From positions 1 through 33,056 of the forward strand of contig NZ_JAAHHG010000064.1 in NCBI RefSeq assembly GCF_010692555.1: a stretch of 33,056 nucleotides of DNA. The letters are read 5' to 3'. This document shows positions 7,305-17,441 of the stretch, piece by piece. Position numbers and translations under genes: made by a program. How positions within the stretch are numbered: the stretch's first letter is position 1; the number at the start of each line of letters is the position of its first letter. Source of the stretch: Okeania sp. SIO3B5 (GTDB taxonomy: Bacteria > Cyanobacteriota > Cyanobacteriia > Cyanobacteriales > Microcoleaceae). Under the pieces are notes generated by a model, which saw nothing but the letters and a program-made list of their open reading frames with translations, was not told where the DNA came from and searched no databases.

Positions 7305-8648
7305 TCAACGTAGCTTTTCGGTAAGTTGCTCTAAACTAGAATAATTGTTGCGCCCAGATTTTTTTGCCTGGTACAACGCTCGATCAGCACTCCGAAGTAA
7401 AGTACCACTATCTAAACCATCATCAGGGTACACTGCTATTCCGATGCTAACTGTGGCATGAATACGATGGCCTTCCAGAATAAATTCAGGTTGCAGAGCT
7501 GTAACTAATCTATGAGCAATCTCTCCTGCATCCTTTCGAGAGCGAATTTGGGGTAAGACAATCGCAAATTCATCTCCTCCCCAGCGCGCAATCAAATCAA
7601 CTTCCCTGAGACAACTGACAAGGCGCTGAATCACACCCTGTAACAATAGGTCTCCTACTGAGTGACCGAATGTATCATTAACTTCCTTAAATCGGTCTAA
7701 ATCAAGAAACATCATTGCCATGATTTCTGAGTTATAAGCTGCATAGGTTAGGGCTTCGGAAAGTTTCTGATCGAATAAAGCTCGATTTGGGAGGTTAGTG
7801 AGAGGATCGTGCAATGCTTGATATTTGAATGCTTCTTCTGTTTGCTTTTCCTGAGTTACATCTCGAAAACTCCAAACCTGACCAACAATTTTACCTGCCA
7901 ACTGTTGAGGCTGTAAATAATACTCAATCACATTACCATTTTTTAATCTTAATAAATCCCGTTTTTTGATATTCTCTTGCATAAGTAATGCTTTAAAGGC
8001 GATCGCATCTGCTTCTATTAATGGTTCTAAAATCAAATCAACTAACTTTTGGCTATCATCCGTTGAGGTTGAGGCAGGCAAATTCCAAATTGCAGCAAAC
8101 TTTTGATTAAAACTGACCACTTTTCCCGCAAAGTCCAAAACCAGAACTCCATCAATTGTTGCTTCTAAACTCGCTAATAGTAATGATAAAGAGCTTTCTA
8201 ACTTGGCATTAATTTCCTTAAGTAGCTGATTTTGAGAAGCAAGTCGTTGTTCTTGCTCAAAGCTTCGCAAAGCTTCAGCAACTGTAAGAATTAAATCGGT
8301 TTCATCCCAAGGTTTACGGATATAACGGTACAAAGCAGCAGCATTAACAACATTCCCTACTGAATCAGCATCAGCTTGCCCAGTCAGCATAATTTTTAAC
8401 ATTTTGGGATAAAGCTTGTGGAGTTGAATTAACAATGTATCCCCTTCCATTCCTTGCATCCGTTGATCGGAAATCACTAGAGGAATTTCTAAACCTTCTG
8501 CTGTCAATTCTACACAGAGTGAAAGTGCTTCTGCACCACTATTGGCTAACTCAATTTCATAGTCTTTGCCAAAATAACGCTTGAGTTGTTGTCCCAAAGT
8601 TGTAAGTATTGTCCACTCATCGTCAACACAAATAATTGCTGCTTTCAT
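7305..8648 (-). CDS. Response regulator with PAS and GGDEF (diguanylate cyclase) domains
   Basis: A 447-residue protein. REC domain (about 1-125): acidic pair D9/D10, phosphoacceptor D61 (SDQRM), LTGQAD and a conserved KPW. A short coiled linker (130-160) follows, then a PAS-like domain (about 165-275) with GVLVLDFAGKVVSFN and FRDVTQEK. The GGDEF domain (about 285-440) has DPLTNLPNR, the signature GGDEF at 357-361 and an intact RxxD inhibitory site (REVD) just upstream. The family makes cyclic di-GMP from two GTP, and the REC domain would gate it by phosphorylation. It is the last gene of a four-gene minus-strand cluster, 75 bp after the single REC protein, so phosphorylation by the operon kinase is likely but not proven. 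Confidence 0.92.
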   Translation of the reverse strand: MKAAIICVDDEWTILTTLGQQLKRYFGKDYEIELANSGAEALSLCVELTAEGLEIPLVISDQRMQGMEGDTLLIQLHKLYPKMLKIMLTGQADADSVGNVVNAAALYRYIRKPWDETDLILTVAEALRSFEQEQRLASQNQLLKEINAKLESSLSLLLASLEATIDGVLVLDFAGKVVSFNQKFAAIWNLPASTSTDDSQKLVDLILEPLIEADAIAFKALLMQENIKKRDLLRLKNGNVIEYYLQPQQLAGKIVGQVWSFRDVTQEKQTEEAFKYQALHDPLTNLPNRALFDQKLSEALTYAAYNSEIMAMMFLDLDRFKEVNDTFGHSVGDLLLQGVIQRLVSCLREVDLIARWGGDEFAIVLPQIRSRKDAGEIAHRLVTALQPEFILEGHRIHATVSIGIAVYPDDGLDSGTLLRSADRALYQAKKSGRNNYSSLEQLTEKLR

Positions 8649-8723
8649 TTTATAAAGCTTTTGTGGGTCTTTATTTTTATTTTAAGGGCCTGATACCTTT
8701 TGCTACACAATATGCTATACTTA

Positions 8724-9116
8724 TTACCGATTTAAAGCTGTACTAATAATTTGCTGCAATTGTTCTTCTGTCCAGGGTTTGTAGAGGCAAGCATAAAGAT
8801 TGGCTTGTTGTCTAGCTCGCTCAATGGCAGCTTCATCAGCTTGTCCGGTCAGCATCACGGTCACTACGTTTGGAAAACGTTGATGGACCTGGGTTAAAAA
8901 CACATCACCTTTGACATTAGGCATCAGCCAGTCAGAAACAATGGCCAGAATTTTAATGTCTTCCTCTTCTAGCTCATCAATAACAATCCAGGCTTCTTCA
9001 GCACTTTGAGCAACCTCATAAATATACTTATTGCCGAAGCAACGTTGTAGTTGTTCCTTGAGAACCTTGAGAATAGGCATTTCATCATCTACACAAAGAA
9101 TAGCTGTATCACACAT
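8724..9116 (-). CDS. Single-domain (CheY-like) response regulator
   Basis: A 130-residue stand-alone REC domain with no output domain. D10/D11 (CVDDE), phosphoacceptor D62 (SDWLMP), LTGQADE and YKPW are all present. It resembles the REC domain of the next gene (shared CVDDE, LTGQAD, KPW), which suggests duplication within the operon. It lies 28 bp after the kinase gene. A free REC protein may act as a diffusible phosphate relay or sink between the kinase and another target. Confidence 0.93.
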   Translation of the reverse strand: MCDTAILCVDDEMPILKVLKEQLQRCFGNKYIYEVAQSAEEAWIVIDELEEEDIKILAIVSDWLMPNVKGDVFLTQVHQRFPNVVTVMLTGQADEAAIERARQQANLYACLYKPWTEEQLQQIISTALNR

Positions 9117-9144
9117 ATTTAATCTTGCTCCACAGATTAAAAAG

Positions 9145-11226
9145 TTAAGGAGAACCAGTAGGCAACTCTATACAAAATAAAGTATATCCTGGTTTACTGT
9201 CCACTGTAATCTTTCCTTGATGTTTGTTAATTATTTTCTGACAAATGTGGAGTCCCAAACCACTTCCTTCACCTGCTGACTTGGTAGTGAAAAAGGCATC
9301 AAATATTTTGGACTGCACTTCTGCTGGTATCCCTGTTCCGGTGTCCTGAATACTCACCTGAATGCCATTTTCCTGTTTACGAGTGGCAATTGTCAGTGTT
9401 CCTCCAGATTCCATGGCTTGAATGGCATTGTGTACTAGATTTGTCCACACCTGAATCAGTTCGTCGTCATATCCCCAAATCTCCGGAATATAACCATAGT
9501 CTCTTACCAGATTGATATTACGTTTGAGTTGATTATGGTAGATTTCTAATACAGTTTCTAGACCATTAACTACTTGTACCAACTGCTTCTTTCCAGAAGG
9601 CTGAAAACGAGCATAGCTTTTGAGGGCAAAAATGGTCTTGGAACAGCGTTCAACGGCACGGAGGATAATCTGATTGTTCAAACAGGAGGAGGCTAAGTTA
9701 TAGGCAAATTCAATGGCCCATTCTCCCTGTTCAGTCTTGAGTATAGGTAGCCAAAGCTCGGGAGTTTCAGGAACTCCCATGTCTGCTAGGAGGTCTGCAA
9801 TATATCGAGAATTTGTAATGTCATGTTCTCGAAGTTTAGCTGCTATTCTACGCTTGAGGGCGCGAGTTTCTTGAGAGGCAATAGAAGATTTGCTTGAGAG
9901 TGCCTGATCGATGAGTTCAAACAGATTGTTTTCTTCTTCACCACTGAGATTTTGGTGTAAATGGGGGAGTTGATGAAGGAATTCTTTTAAAGCTTTATCG
10001 GTATTGTTTGCTGAGGCTTGAATTGCACCGAGGGGGTTATTGATTTCATGGGCAATTCCGGCAATTAGTTGTCCTAAAGCTGCCATTTTTTCTTGTTGAA
10101 TTAATTTATCTTGAGTGTGATTTAATTCTTTGAGGGTATTACTGAGTTGCTGCATTTGTTGATTCAGTTGACGATCGCGGGCATCAAGCTGCTTTGCCAT
10201 TTTATTGAATTCCTCTGCTAACTCCCCAATTTCATCTTCTGTATCAACTGGAATAAGAGTAGTTAAGTTGCCATGAGCTAATTGTTTGGTTGCTTGAGTT
10301 AGGTTGTGAATGCGATGACTCAACCTATGGGTTACATGGAACCCTGCAATGATTACTCCAGCAAACAGAAGACCTCCTAGTAAACCAAAACATCCAACAA
10401 TCAACCACAACTGTTGCTGTGCCTTCTCTGTTTCTTCGGCAGATTTAAGTACAGCAATTTTGAGTGTCTCCCGATCAAGACTAGGAAGTTCAACTACTTT
10501 ACTCATGTAAGTTTTGCCTGCTATTTCTATTCGACTAGGTGGGGTATTGGGTGGGGGAAATTTCCATAGTTGAGAGCTGTCTAGGGAGAGGGTAGAGGCA
10601 GTTACTTGATCGCCTCGGTAGGCAATGAGAATCATGGATGTTAAGCCGCGAATTTGCCGGAGGAGGGCATCATCTATGGCAACTGCTGTAATTAAAGTTC
10701 CTAGGATTTTTTCAGAGGATTTGATTGAGATGAAACTAGCTAGGGTAGGTGGAGCTGAATTTTCTGCTAGAAGAATGTCTGATACCTCTATCCCGGTTTG
10801 ACTGATGGAGGCGATCGTGGCATCCTCAAATTTAACTTTATCTAAGGATCGCTGGTGGGAAGAAATTAGGGACTGATTATTTGTATCAACTATTCTAATC
10901 AAATCCAATTCTAAAGATGATTGGATCGGTAACATTGTCCGAAGTAATAAGGTGCGATCGTCTGCAGCTACCGCTTGAATCACACTATTTTCTTGACTAA
11001 TCCAGCGAGTCTTCAAACTAAGCAATCTTTGCTTTTGCTGCAAATCTTGTTGGAACAAGATAGCCAGGTCTTTTGTCTCCTGGCGCATCGTCCGCTCTAA
11101 GCTATTTTTAGCATAATAACCAAATGCTAATGTTCCAGCTGTCCAGAGGGTGAGGAAGACAATCAAGATGGGAGATAATAGCTTGATCGAAACGGGTAGT
11201 CTTTCATAATTGTTATAGATTCTCAT
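9145..11226 (-). CDS. Membrane sensor histidine kinase with extracytoplasmic sensor and HAMP
   Basis: A 693-residue protein. TM1 is about 14-36 and is followed by a periplasmic domain of roughly 235 residues (probably Cache-like, from size and topology). TM2 is about 273-297, then HAMP (about 298-350, ending DEIGELAEEFNKMAKQL) and a coiled coil. The H-box is GQLIAGIAHEINNPLGAI with H393. The ATP-binding boxes are N (NLVHNAIQAM, from 596), G1 (DTGTGIP), F (FDAFFTTK) and G2 (GEGSGLGL). The H-to-N box distance, about 200 residues, is much longer than the usual 100-120, so an extra helical region is inserted. It starts 11 bp after the binding-protein stop, with a GGAAAG ribosome-binding site. The last 315 residues are nearly identical to those of the kinase at 14067. 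Confidence 0.93.
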   Translation of the reverse strand: MRIYNNYERLPVSIKLLSPILIVFLTLWTAGTLAFGYYAKNSLERTMRQETKDLAILFQQDLQQKQRLLSLKTRWISQENSVIQAVAADDRTLLLRTMLPIQSSLELDLIRIVDTNNQSLISSHQRSLDKVKFEDATIASISQTGIEVSDILLAENSAPPTLASFISIKSSEKILGTLITAVAIDDALLRQIRGLTSMILIAYRGDQVTASTLSLDSSQLWKFPPPNTPPSRIEIAGKTYMSKVVELPSLDRETLKIAVLKSAEETEKAQQQLWLIVGCFGLLGGLLFAGVIIAGFHVTHRLSHRIHNLTQATKQLAHGNLTTLIPVDTEDEIGELAEEFNKMAKQLDARDRQLNQQMQQLSNTLKELNHTQDKLIQQEKMAALGQLIAGIAHEINNPLGAIQASANNTDKALKEFLHQLPHLHQNLSGEEENNLFELIDQALSSKSSIASQETRALKRRIAAKLREHDITNSRYIADLLADMGVPETPELWLPILKTEQGEWAIEFAYNLASSCLNNQIILRAVERCSKTIFALKSYARFQPSGKKQLVQVVNGLETVLEIYHNQLKRNINLVRDYGYIPEIWGYDDELIQVWTNLVHNAIQAMESGGTLTIATRKQENGIQVSIQDTGTGIPAEVQSKIFDAFFTTKSAGEGSGLGLHICQKIINKHQGKITVDSKPGYTLFCIELPTGSP

Positions 11227-11237
11227 TTTCTTTCCGG

Positions 11238-12134
11238 TTATTTTGCTTGAGTGATAGAAGCAAAGCCAGATTTTTCTAAAGCACTGGCTCCGGACTGGCT
11301 CAAAATATAATTCACAAATGCTTGAGTAGCATCTGAAACATCTCTACTCCAGACAATTCCAATTGTACGTGCCATTGGATATTTACCTGTCTTCAAGTTT
11401 TCTGGTGTGGGTACTATCCCATTCAGCTTGAGACGGTTTACAGGTAAGTTGTGAGAAATGGCGTAAGCTAAGGAAAATGTACCAATGCTGTTAGGGGTGT
11501 TTTCCAGGGTTTCGATTAGTTCACCTTCCTTACGAAGCACAATGGCGTTTGGGGAACTTGGCAAATCTTGACCGAGATAATGTTCCCGCAGAAGTCGTTT
11601 AGCAGATTCATCTTCTGGGCGATCGAGTAACAGTATCTCAGCATCAGGTCCTCCTAATTGCTTCCAATTAGTCAAACTACCACTGTAAATAGCTTTGAGC
11701 TGCTTGGTAGTGAGGTTTGTTACTCCTGTTACGCTAGGGTGTATGGCCACTACTAGAGCATCTTTAGCTACTTTACGGAAGTTCAAGGCATCATCGTTTT
11801 CTTCGGGTTTTATCTCTCTGGAAATGCTTCCCATATCTATTAGTCCTTGTTTCACTCCCGCAATTATATTTTCGGTTTGACCTGGTTGTAATACGGTAAT
11901 TTGTCCAGTTTTGGAGGTGGATTCGTAAGCAGTTTTTAAGGTGTGCAGAAAATCAACTGTACTGCTTGAACCTCCTGTTTTGATTGGAGCAGTTTCAGCA
12001 TTATTTGTGAGAGTTGTCGCAGTTGGAGCTGGAGAGGTGGTAGTTTGAGTCGAACAACTGGAGGTTCCTACAAGGGCGATCGCTCCCAGCATCAAAATAA
12101 TCAAATTATGTCTCAAATGATTTTGCATTATCAT
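11238..12134 (-). CDS. PstS-like periplasmic substrate-binding lipoprotein
   Basis: A 298-residue exported binding protein. The N-terminus has a hydrophobic core (LIILMLGAIALVG) and a Cys in TSSCS that probably acts as a lipobox, though Thr at -3 is not canonical. A Thr/Ala/Pro-rich linker follows, then a PBP-like fold: GSSSTVDFLHTLKTAYE, GLIDMGSISREIKPEE, and the phosphate-binding-type stretch VVAIHPSVTGVTNLTTKQL with LKAIYSGSLTNWKQLGG. These are typical of the PstS/PBP-like family. No pstC, pstA or pstB permease gene accompanies it. It heads an operon with a membrane kinase, so a role as the periplasmic ligand-sensing partner of that kinase is more likely than transport (inference). The ligand may be phosphate or another oxyanion. 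Confidence 0.85.
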   Translation of the reverse strand: MIMQNHLRHNLIILMLGAIALVGTSSCSTQTTTSPAPTATTLTNNAETAPIKTGGSSSTVDFLHTLKTAYESTSKTGQITVLQPGQTENIIAGVKQGLIDMGSISREIKPEENDDALNFRKVAKDALVVAIHPSVTGVTNLTTKQLKAIYSGSLTNWKQLGGPDAEILLLDRPEDESAKRLLREHYLGQDLPSSPNAIVLRKEGELIETLENTPNSIGTFSLAYAISHNLPVNRLKLNGIVPTPENLKTGKYPMARTIGIVWSRDVSDATQAFVNYILSQSGASALEKSGFASITQAK

Positions 12135-12331
12135 AATAATTAAGCTTGGTAGGCAAAATTTTTTGTATAATTATTAGTGCAGGATGGCAGAAATAACTAA
12201 ACAGTTACAAAATCCTAAAAGCCTTACAAATCAATACTTTTGAATGCATGACTTTTGAATGCATGACTTGATAACTTCCGCGTAGCTGCACTAGCTTAAT
12301 TATAGCAAATCTAGTTTACTAACTATTAGTT
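12135..12331. other. Upstream region of the PstS-like/kinase operon
   Basis: About 200 bp precede the minus-strand operon. It contains TTTTGAATGCATGACTTTTG-type repeats at 12238-12270, which recur in inverted orientation at 13545-13571. No clear promoter boxes could be picked by eye. Confidence 0.4.
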
Positions 12332-12865
<534 letters not shown>

Positions 12866-13052
12866 AAGTAGAGCGATCGCTATAATCTGTTAAGCGATTG
12901 CTGACGCAAAGCTCCGCTAACGCCCCAAGACAAGTATCATTATGAAAACAAGAGTCAAAAAATACCTATCAAATAAAAACAGCTCTGAATTTGATTGTGG
13001 GTTTCTTCAGTTCTTGGAGCAGATAATCACGCCTAGCAATTCATGTTTAACT

Positions 13053-13262
13053 TTATAAATTGTTTTTCCTATTTTTACTGCTAATATGCATTAAAAAATT
13101 CCAGACTAACATCCCACAAGCAATACGATTTATTTGAATTTGTTTCAGACGACATTGACAGGAACATAGACCTGTTAATTGCTTAATTCTGGTGTGAAAT
13201 TCTTCAATTTTCCATCTGGTTTGAGATTCAAATTCTACATCATCTTTGCTGCATTGGTTCAA
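13053..13262 (-). pseudogene. Transposase C-terminal fragment (IS4/IS701-like)
   Basis: The 69-residue frame contains RWKIEEFHTRIKQLTG, then a CQCR motif and ACGMLVWNFL. This resembles the C-terminal part of DDE transposases of the IS4/IS701 type, where Y/RWKIEEFH carries the catalytic Glu region. The catalytic Asp domains are missing and the frame is not continued upstream, so it is a decayed insertion sequence. Family placement comes from motif memory only. Confidence 0.65.
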
Positions 13263-13503
13263 GTCAGTGGTAGCTAGAAATCATCAGCTATAATTCAGGA
13301 GTTATATCGTAAGCATTCAGCCGTCAGCTATCAGCTATCAGAAGAGTGCTTTTATCACTCACTAAAAGCAATATTTAATTAAGCTAGAAAAATCTGACTA
13401 AAAGTCAGTTCCAAAGTCTATATTCATTCGGTTAAAACCGAGAGGATTGAATATAAGGAAATCTGATTTCTTTTTTTCTCCTTAAAAGGAGAGGCTTTAA
13501 CCT

Positions 13504-13745
13504 ACATTCCGCACGACAAAACGTAGCATAAAAATATAAGTCAAAAGTCATGCATTCAAAAGTCATGCATTAAGAGTTAAGAAGTAAATTATAGTGGTCA
13601 ATAGGAATCAATAATTCAGTAAGTATTTATGCTTAATATTTAACTGAAAATTTGACTTTTGAGAAGTAATTTATACAGTATAAATATTTACCAATAATAG
13701 AAATTGTATACTACTTTTAATGTTAGAAATTGACGTGCGGAATGT
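13504..13745. mobile_element. MITE-like element, 242 bp, with ACATTCCGCACG ends
   Basis: ACATTCCGCACG at 13504-13515 and CGTGCGGAATGT at 13734-13745 are perfect 12-bp inverted repeats. The interior has no ORF. A related left end (ACATTCCGCATTACAAGATGTAG) is near 6510. The flank at 13486-13500 (AGGAGAGGCTTTAACC) resembles 17284-17300 and may mark an older tnpB-type end. Confidence 0.6.
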
Positions 13746-13799
13746 GGGCTTTAAACCTTTGGTGATTAATTATCAATTATCAATTGTTAATTATCCATT

Positions 13800-13907
13800 A
13801 GACATCTCCAAAAAATCAAAATAAATCAATTATTATCCATAAATTATCAATTATTCTTCCCTTTTCCCTGTTTCCTTTTCCCTGTTCCCTCTTTTTTGGA
13901 GATGTCT
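13800..13907. mobile_element. MITE-like element, 108 bp, with AGACATCTCCAAAAAA ends
   Basis: AGACATCTCCAAAAAA (13800-13815) is inverted perfectly at 13892-13907, and TA flanks both GACATC ends. The interior is A/T-rich, then pyrimidine-rich (CCCTTTTCCCTGTTTCC). It is non-coding. Confidence 0.65.
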
Positions 13908-14066
13908 ATTGTAAATTTACACTTAAATCATACAGTAGGTAGGTGTTGGGAGTTAGTTTGCAAAACTTAAATATAATTAAGCTTTTTTGTGCGTACCTAC
14001 TTAATATTAATTACTTAATAACTAGAAGTGCTACCTAAGTTAAGCATTAATCCATGGGAATTAGTA
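13908..14066. other. Short intergenic region downstream of second kinase
   Basis: A/T-rich sequence with GTAGGTAGGTGTTG near 13935 and GCGTACCTACTTAATATTAATTAC near 13990. GTAGGTA/TACCTAC could pair as a long-loop hairpin. No gene was seen. Confidence 0.3.
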
Positions 14067-15686
14067 TTAGGGAGAACCAACAGGCAACTCTATACAGAAT
14101 AAAGTATATCCTGGTTTACTATCCACTGTAATCTTTCCTTGATGTTTGTTAATTATTTTCTGACAAATGTGGAGTCCCAAACCACTTCCTTCACCTGCTG
14201 ACTTGGTGGTGAAAAAAGCATCAAAGATTTTGGACTGCACTTCTGGTGGAATCCCTGCTCCGGTGTCCTGAATACTCACCTGAATGCCATTTTCCTGTTT
14301 ACGAGTGGCAATTGTCAGTGTTCCTCCAGATTCCATGGCTTGAATGGCATTATGAATTAGGTTTGTCCACACCTGAATCAGTTCGTCGGCATATCCCCAG
14401 ATATCAGGAATTTCCTCATAATCTCGAATTAAATGGATATTACGTTTGAGTTGATTATGATAAATTTCTAATACAGTTTCTAGCCCATTAACTACTTGTA
14501 CTAATTGCTTCTTTCCAGTAGGCTGAAAACGAGCATAGCTTTTGAGGGCAAAAATGGTCTTAGAACAGCGTTCAACGGCACGGAGGATAATCTGATTGTT
14601 CGTACAGGAGGAGGCTAAGTTATAGGCAAATTCGATGGCCCATTCTCCTTGTTCAGTCTTGAGTATGGGTAGCCACAACTCGGGGGTTTCAGGAGCTCCC
14701 ATGTCTGCTAGGAGATCTGCAATATATCGAGAATTTTTAATCTCATGTTCTCGAAGTTGAGCTACTATTCTACGCTTGAGGGTACGCGTTTGTTGAGAGG
14801 CAATAGAAGGTTTGCTTTCTAGTACCCGATCAATCAGCTCAAACAGATTGTCTTGTTCTGGGCAACTGAGATTTTGATGTAAATGGGGGAGTTGATCGAG
14901 GAATTCTTTCAAAGCTTTATCGGTATTGTTTGCTGAGGCTTGAATTGCACCGAGGGGGTTATTTATTTCATGGGCAATTCCGGCAATTAGTTGTCCTAAA
15001 GCTGCCATTTTTTCTCGTTGGATTAATTGATTTTGTGCTTGTTGGAGATTGATTAAGGCAACTTTTAATTCCTGATTCTTGTTCAACAATCTTTTACTAA
15101 ATATGTAGGATAAACTACCAATCACAATGGCTGCCATAATTAGGGTAAAGGTGGTTCCAATATCGGCAAGTTTTCGGGTTTGCCGATGCTGCTCTATATA
15201 ACCTTTTTCTAAAGTTTGAATTTCATCATATAGTTCATCATAAATTTCATCAATTTTATTGGCATTAATCTCTATTGCTTCCTGGGTTTTTTTCTGAGCA
15301 ATTAGCTCCAGGGAACTTTCCATTTTGGTTTGATAACTGATATATAGCTCCCAAAGATTTTTCAGATAGTCCTGTTCTTCAAGTTCTTGAATTCCTTGAA
15401 TAATTGCATCAGTATTTTCTTTATTTTCAGCAATTTCTTCAGTTAAATTTTGATCTATTTCTCCTTTAGAGATACCTTCCCATTCTAGAGAATTAAGTCG
15501 GCTAACTTGCTCTTTTAATTGAGTTAAGAGTAGTCTGGCATTACTACTGTTTTCTGTTATATGATTGAGTTGATAAATTGCAGTTGCACTGGCGATCGCT
15601 ACTACCATTGCAGCTCCAAATACTAATCCTGTTGATAATATGGACTTGAGTTTGGGGAAGGAGGAAATTTTTGTCACATTGAACAT
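14067..15686 (-). CDS. Membrane sensor histidine kinase with helical (4HB-like) sensor; core paralogous to the upstream kinase
   Basis: A 539-residue protein. TM1 is about 17-41, followed by an extracytoplasmic helical region (42-172) rich in Glu, Gln, Leu and Ile, resembling a four-helix-bundle sensor. TM2 is about 175-196. A short coiled coil (NKNQELKVALINLQQAQNQL) joins directly to the H-box with H239; no HAMP domain is evident. The N box (NLIHNAIQAM), G1 (DTGAGIP), F and G2 (GEGSGLGL) boxes are intact. From MAALGQLIAG to the stop it is nearly identical in protein and DNA to the kinase at 9145-11226, and the similarity runs up to the stop. The N-terminal sensors are unrelated. No response regulator is adjacent, so it may signal to the regulators of the upstream operon (inference). 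Confidence 0.92.
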   Translation of the reverse strand: MFNVTKISSFPKLKSILSTGLVFGAAMVVAIASATAIYQLNHITENSSNARLLLTQLKEQVSRLNSLEWEGISKGEIDQNLTEEIAENKENTDAIIQGIQELEEQDYLKNLWELYISYQTKMESSLELIAQKKTQEAIEINANKIDEIYDELYDEIQTLEKGYIEQHRQTRKLADIGTTFTLIMAAIVIGSLSYIFSKRLLNKNQELKVALINLQQAQNQLIQREKMAALGQLIAGIAHEINNPLGAIQASANNTDKALKEFLDQLPHLHQNLSCPEQDNLFELIDRVLESKPSIASQQTRTLKRRIVAQLREHEIKNSRYIADLLADMGAPETPELWLPILKTEQGEWAIEFAYNLASSCTNNQIILRAVERCSKTIFALKSYARFQPTGKKQLVQVVNGLETVLEIYHNQLKRNIHLIRDYEEIPDIWGYADELIQVWTNLIHNAIQAMESGGTLTIATRKQENGIQVSIQDTGAGIPPEVQSKIFDAFFTTKSAGEGSGLGLHICQKIINKHQGKITVDSKPGYTLFCIELPVGSP

Positions 15687-16288
15687 AGTTTAAAGTTTTG
15701 TAAAATACATATAGTAATCCTATTTCAGTTGTAACATTTTGAATCTGACTAGAAGTGATATTTGTGAGGTAATGTCAGGATTTTAAATTTTTTTTAGTTA
15801 ATATTAACTATTCTCAAATTTTCTAAAAATCCTGAAAATATGGTTATAAATTACAGCAGTTCTGGAGTTCATGAGGTACAGTTAGAAAAAAGAATTTGGT
15901 AATATAGTTGTGAAATAATATTCAACAGATATCCGAGAAAAAATAGTTACTACACATCCTTTACCAGAAAATATCAATTCGTCAGGTAGGTATCATATTT
16001 GCAGTCAGTAAAAGTTTAGTCCTAAATGACAACAGAAATGAAAAAGTTAACCAATTATTCCTGGCTAAATTCTACTTAATATACACCTTTTTGTAAACTC
16101 TGATGTGGTATTAATCAGAGTTAACTGTATATTGAGACAGACAAGTGTATAAATTTCATAATTCTGTAAGCCTTAAATAAAATTTGGATAAGCTGCTAAA
16201 GGTTGAATTTGAAGGTTACGAATTGACTTACGATCATGGAGTAATCAATTACTGAAAAAAAACTCGAAAAACTGAATATTAAAATAAT
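15687..16288. other. Gene-free upstream region of second kinase
   Basis: About 600 bp, strongly A/T-rich with in-frame stops everywhere. ATATTGAGACAGACAAG and TTAATCAGAGTTAACTGTATA stretches occur without a recognisable gene. Promoters for the kinase (minus strand) should lie at its left end, but no box is convincing. Confidence 0.4.
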
Positions 16289-16290
16289 TA

Positions 16291-16557
16291 GGGCTTGCTG
16301 AAAACGTTTTATGGGTGAGGGTAGGAGACAGGAGACAACCCACCCCTAGCCCCTCCGGTGGAGGGGAGGGGAAGACAGGAGAAATGGGAATATAGAGGAG
16401 GTAGTAGTTAAGAATTGTCCCTTGATTTTTCTGCCCAACTATGCACCTAAAATACTAACTTTTTGAGTGTTTTAGACTGAAACAGGCGCATTTTTTTCGA
16501 TCCTAAAAAGGTTAAAATCTTTACCTGTAAATGCTTTGATATTTAATCAGCAAGCCC
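16291..16557. mobile_element. MITE-like element, 267 bp, with GGGCTTGCTGA ends and TA flanks
   Basis: GGGCTTGCTGA at 16291-16301 and TCAGCAAGCCC at 16547-16557 are inverted ends, each bordered by TA. Its reverse complement matches 12613-12850 (CGCCTGTTTCAGTCTAAAAC, then CATAGTTGGGCAGAAAAAT), and its left part matches the truncated copy at 7149. It has no ORF. The TA flanks suggest an IS630-like source. Confidence 0.75.
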
Positions 16558-16682
16558 TAATTATATTGTAAGCATTTAGCCGTCAGTTATCAGCTATTAA
16601 TTCATTGCCTTAATAGCAGGAAATAATATTAAAAAATTTAAGGATAATTATAAACTATTGGAAAAAAACTGACCTTGACCTT

Positions 16683-16810
16683 ATATCATATCCGGTTGAA
16701 TACTTACACTTTGGAGGGGGTAAGGCAGCTATGCTGGAGGCAGGAGGCAGAAGGAAAGAAAAGGTTAGAAGGGAAAAGTTTTTTTATCACTGATTATCCG
16801 GACATGATAT
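16683..16810. mobile_element. MITE-like element, 128 bp, copy 2 of the CCGGACATGATAT family
   Basis: ATATCATATCCGG (16683-16695) and CCGGACATGATAT (16798-16810) form the ends, with one mismatch. The purine-rich interior and the TTTTTTTATCACTGATTAT segment match the copy at 6691-6839. Confidence 0.7.
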
Positions 16811-16840
16811 TAGCAGTGTATATACATTATCTATGAAACA

Positions 16841-16890
16841 GCTAAAAGCTGACCGCTAATAGTTGTTTGCGCAGCATTCCGCAGGAAATG
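16841..16890. repeat. Dispersed palindrome-containing repeat, copy 2
   Basis: GCTAAAAGCTGACCGCTAAT, then a GTTTGCGCAGCATTCCGCAGG core and AAATG. It is the same composite as 4404-4463 and 18949-19008. Confidence 0.65.
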
Positions 16891-16936
16891 TTTACATTAC
16901 ATTAATTCAAAATTAAAAATATTAAATCATCTCTTC

Positions 16937-16966
16937 AATATGCAACATCTGGCTTTGTTGCATATT
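16937..16966. other. Perfect 11-bp hairpin
   Basis: AATATGCAACA and TGTTGCATATT flank an 8-base loop (TCTGGCTT). No T-run follows. It may be a transposon-end scar or an RNA hairpin. The remaining sequence to 17441 has a remnant-like GGAGGCTTTAGAACAC at about 17286 and no convincing gene. Confidence 0.5.
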
Positions 16967-17441
16967 GTTCATATAATACCAAATTCAAAAAAGGTAGTTA
17001 CATCTTAATTTGTGATTTATTCCTAAAAGAAAAAATCATAAATTCCATAAATTCTAAAGTTTTCACTTTTTTTCCTCTTTTTTATTATGTTTTTCTTTCC
17101 CTATTGCCTGTTGCCTAAAAGCGATAAATTTTTGGCTTTATTCAAAATTGAGATACACCCAATAAGGAAGCTTGAGATAAGGAATATTTTCTTTCTCTTA
17201 ATCGATTTGATATGGCGCAGATTTCCTCCTCATCCCACCCTACGGGAAGTTCTGAAGATAAACCGCTTTTTACTCCGTTGAAAGGGGAGGCTTTAGAACA
17301 CAATTTTTCGGTAAAAACATTGATAATTTGTTTCTGATTCAGTAATATAATCCTATAAATTATCAAGATTAACGAATATAATAGTAGTAACAAAAAAATT
17401 ATTTCTTGATCTGTGTATCCGTCTACAAACTAACTAAAATC

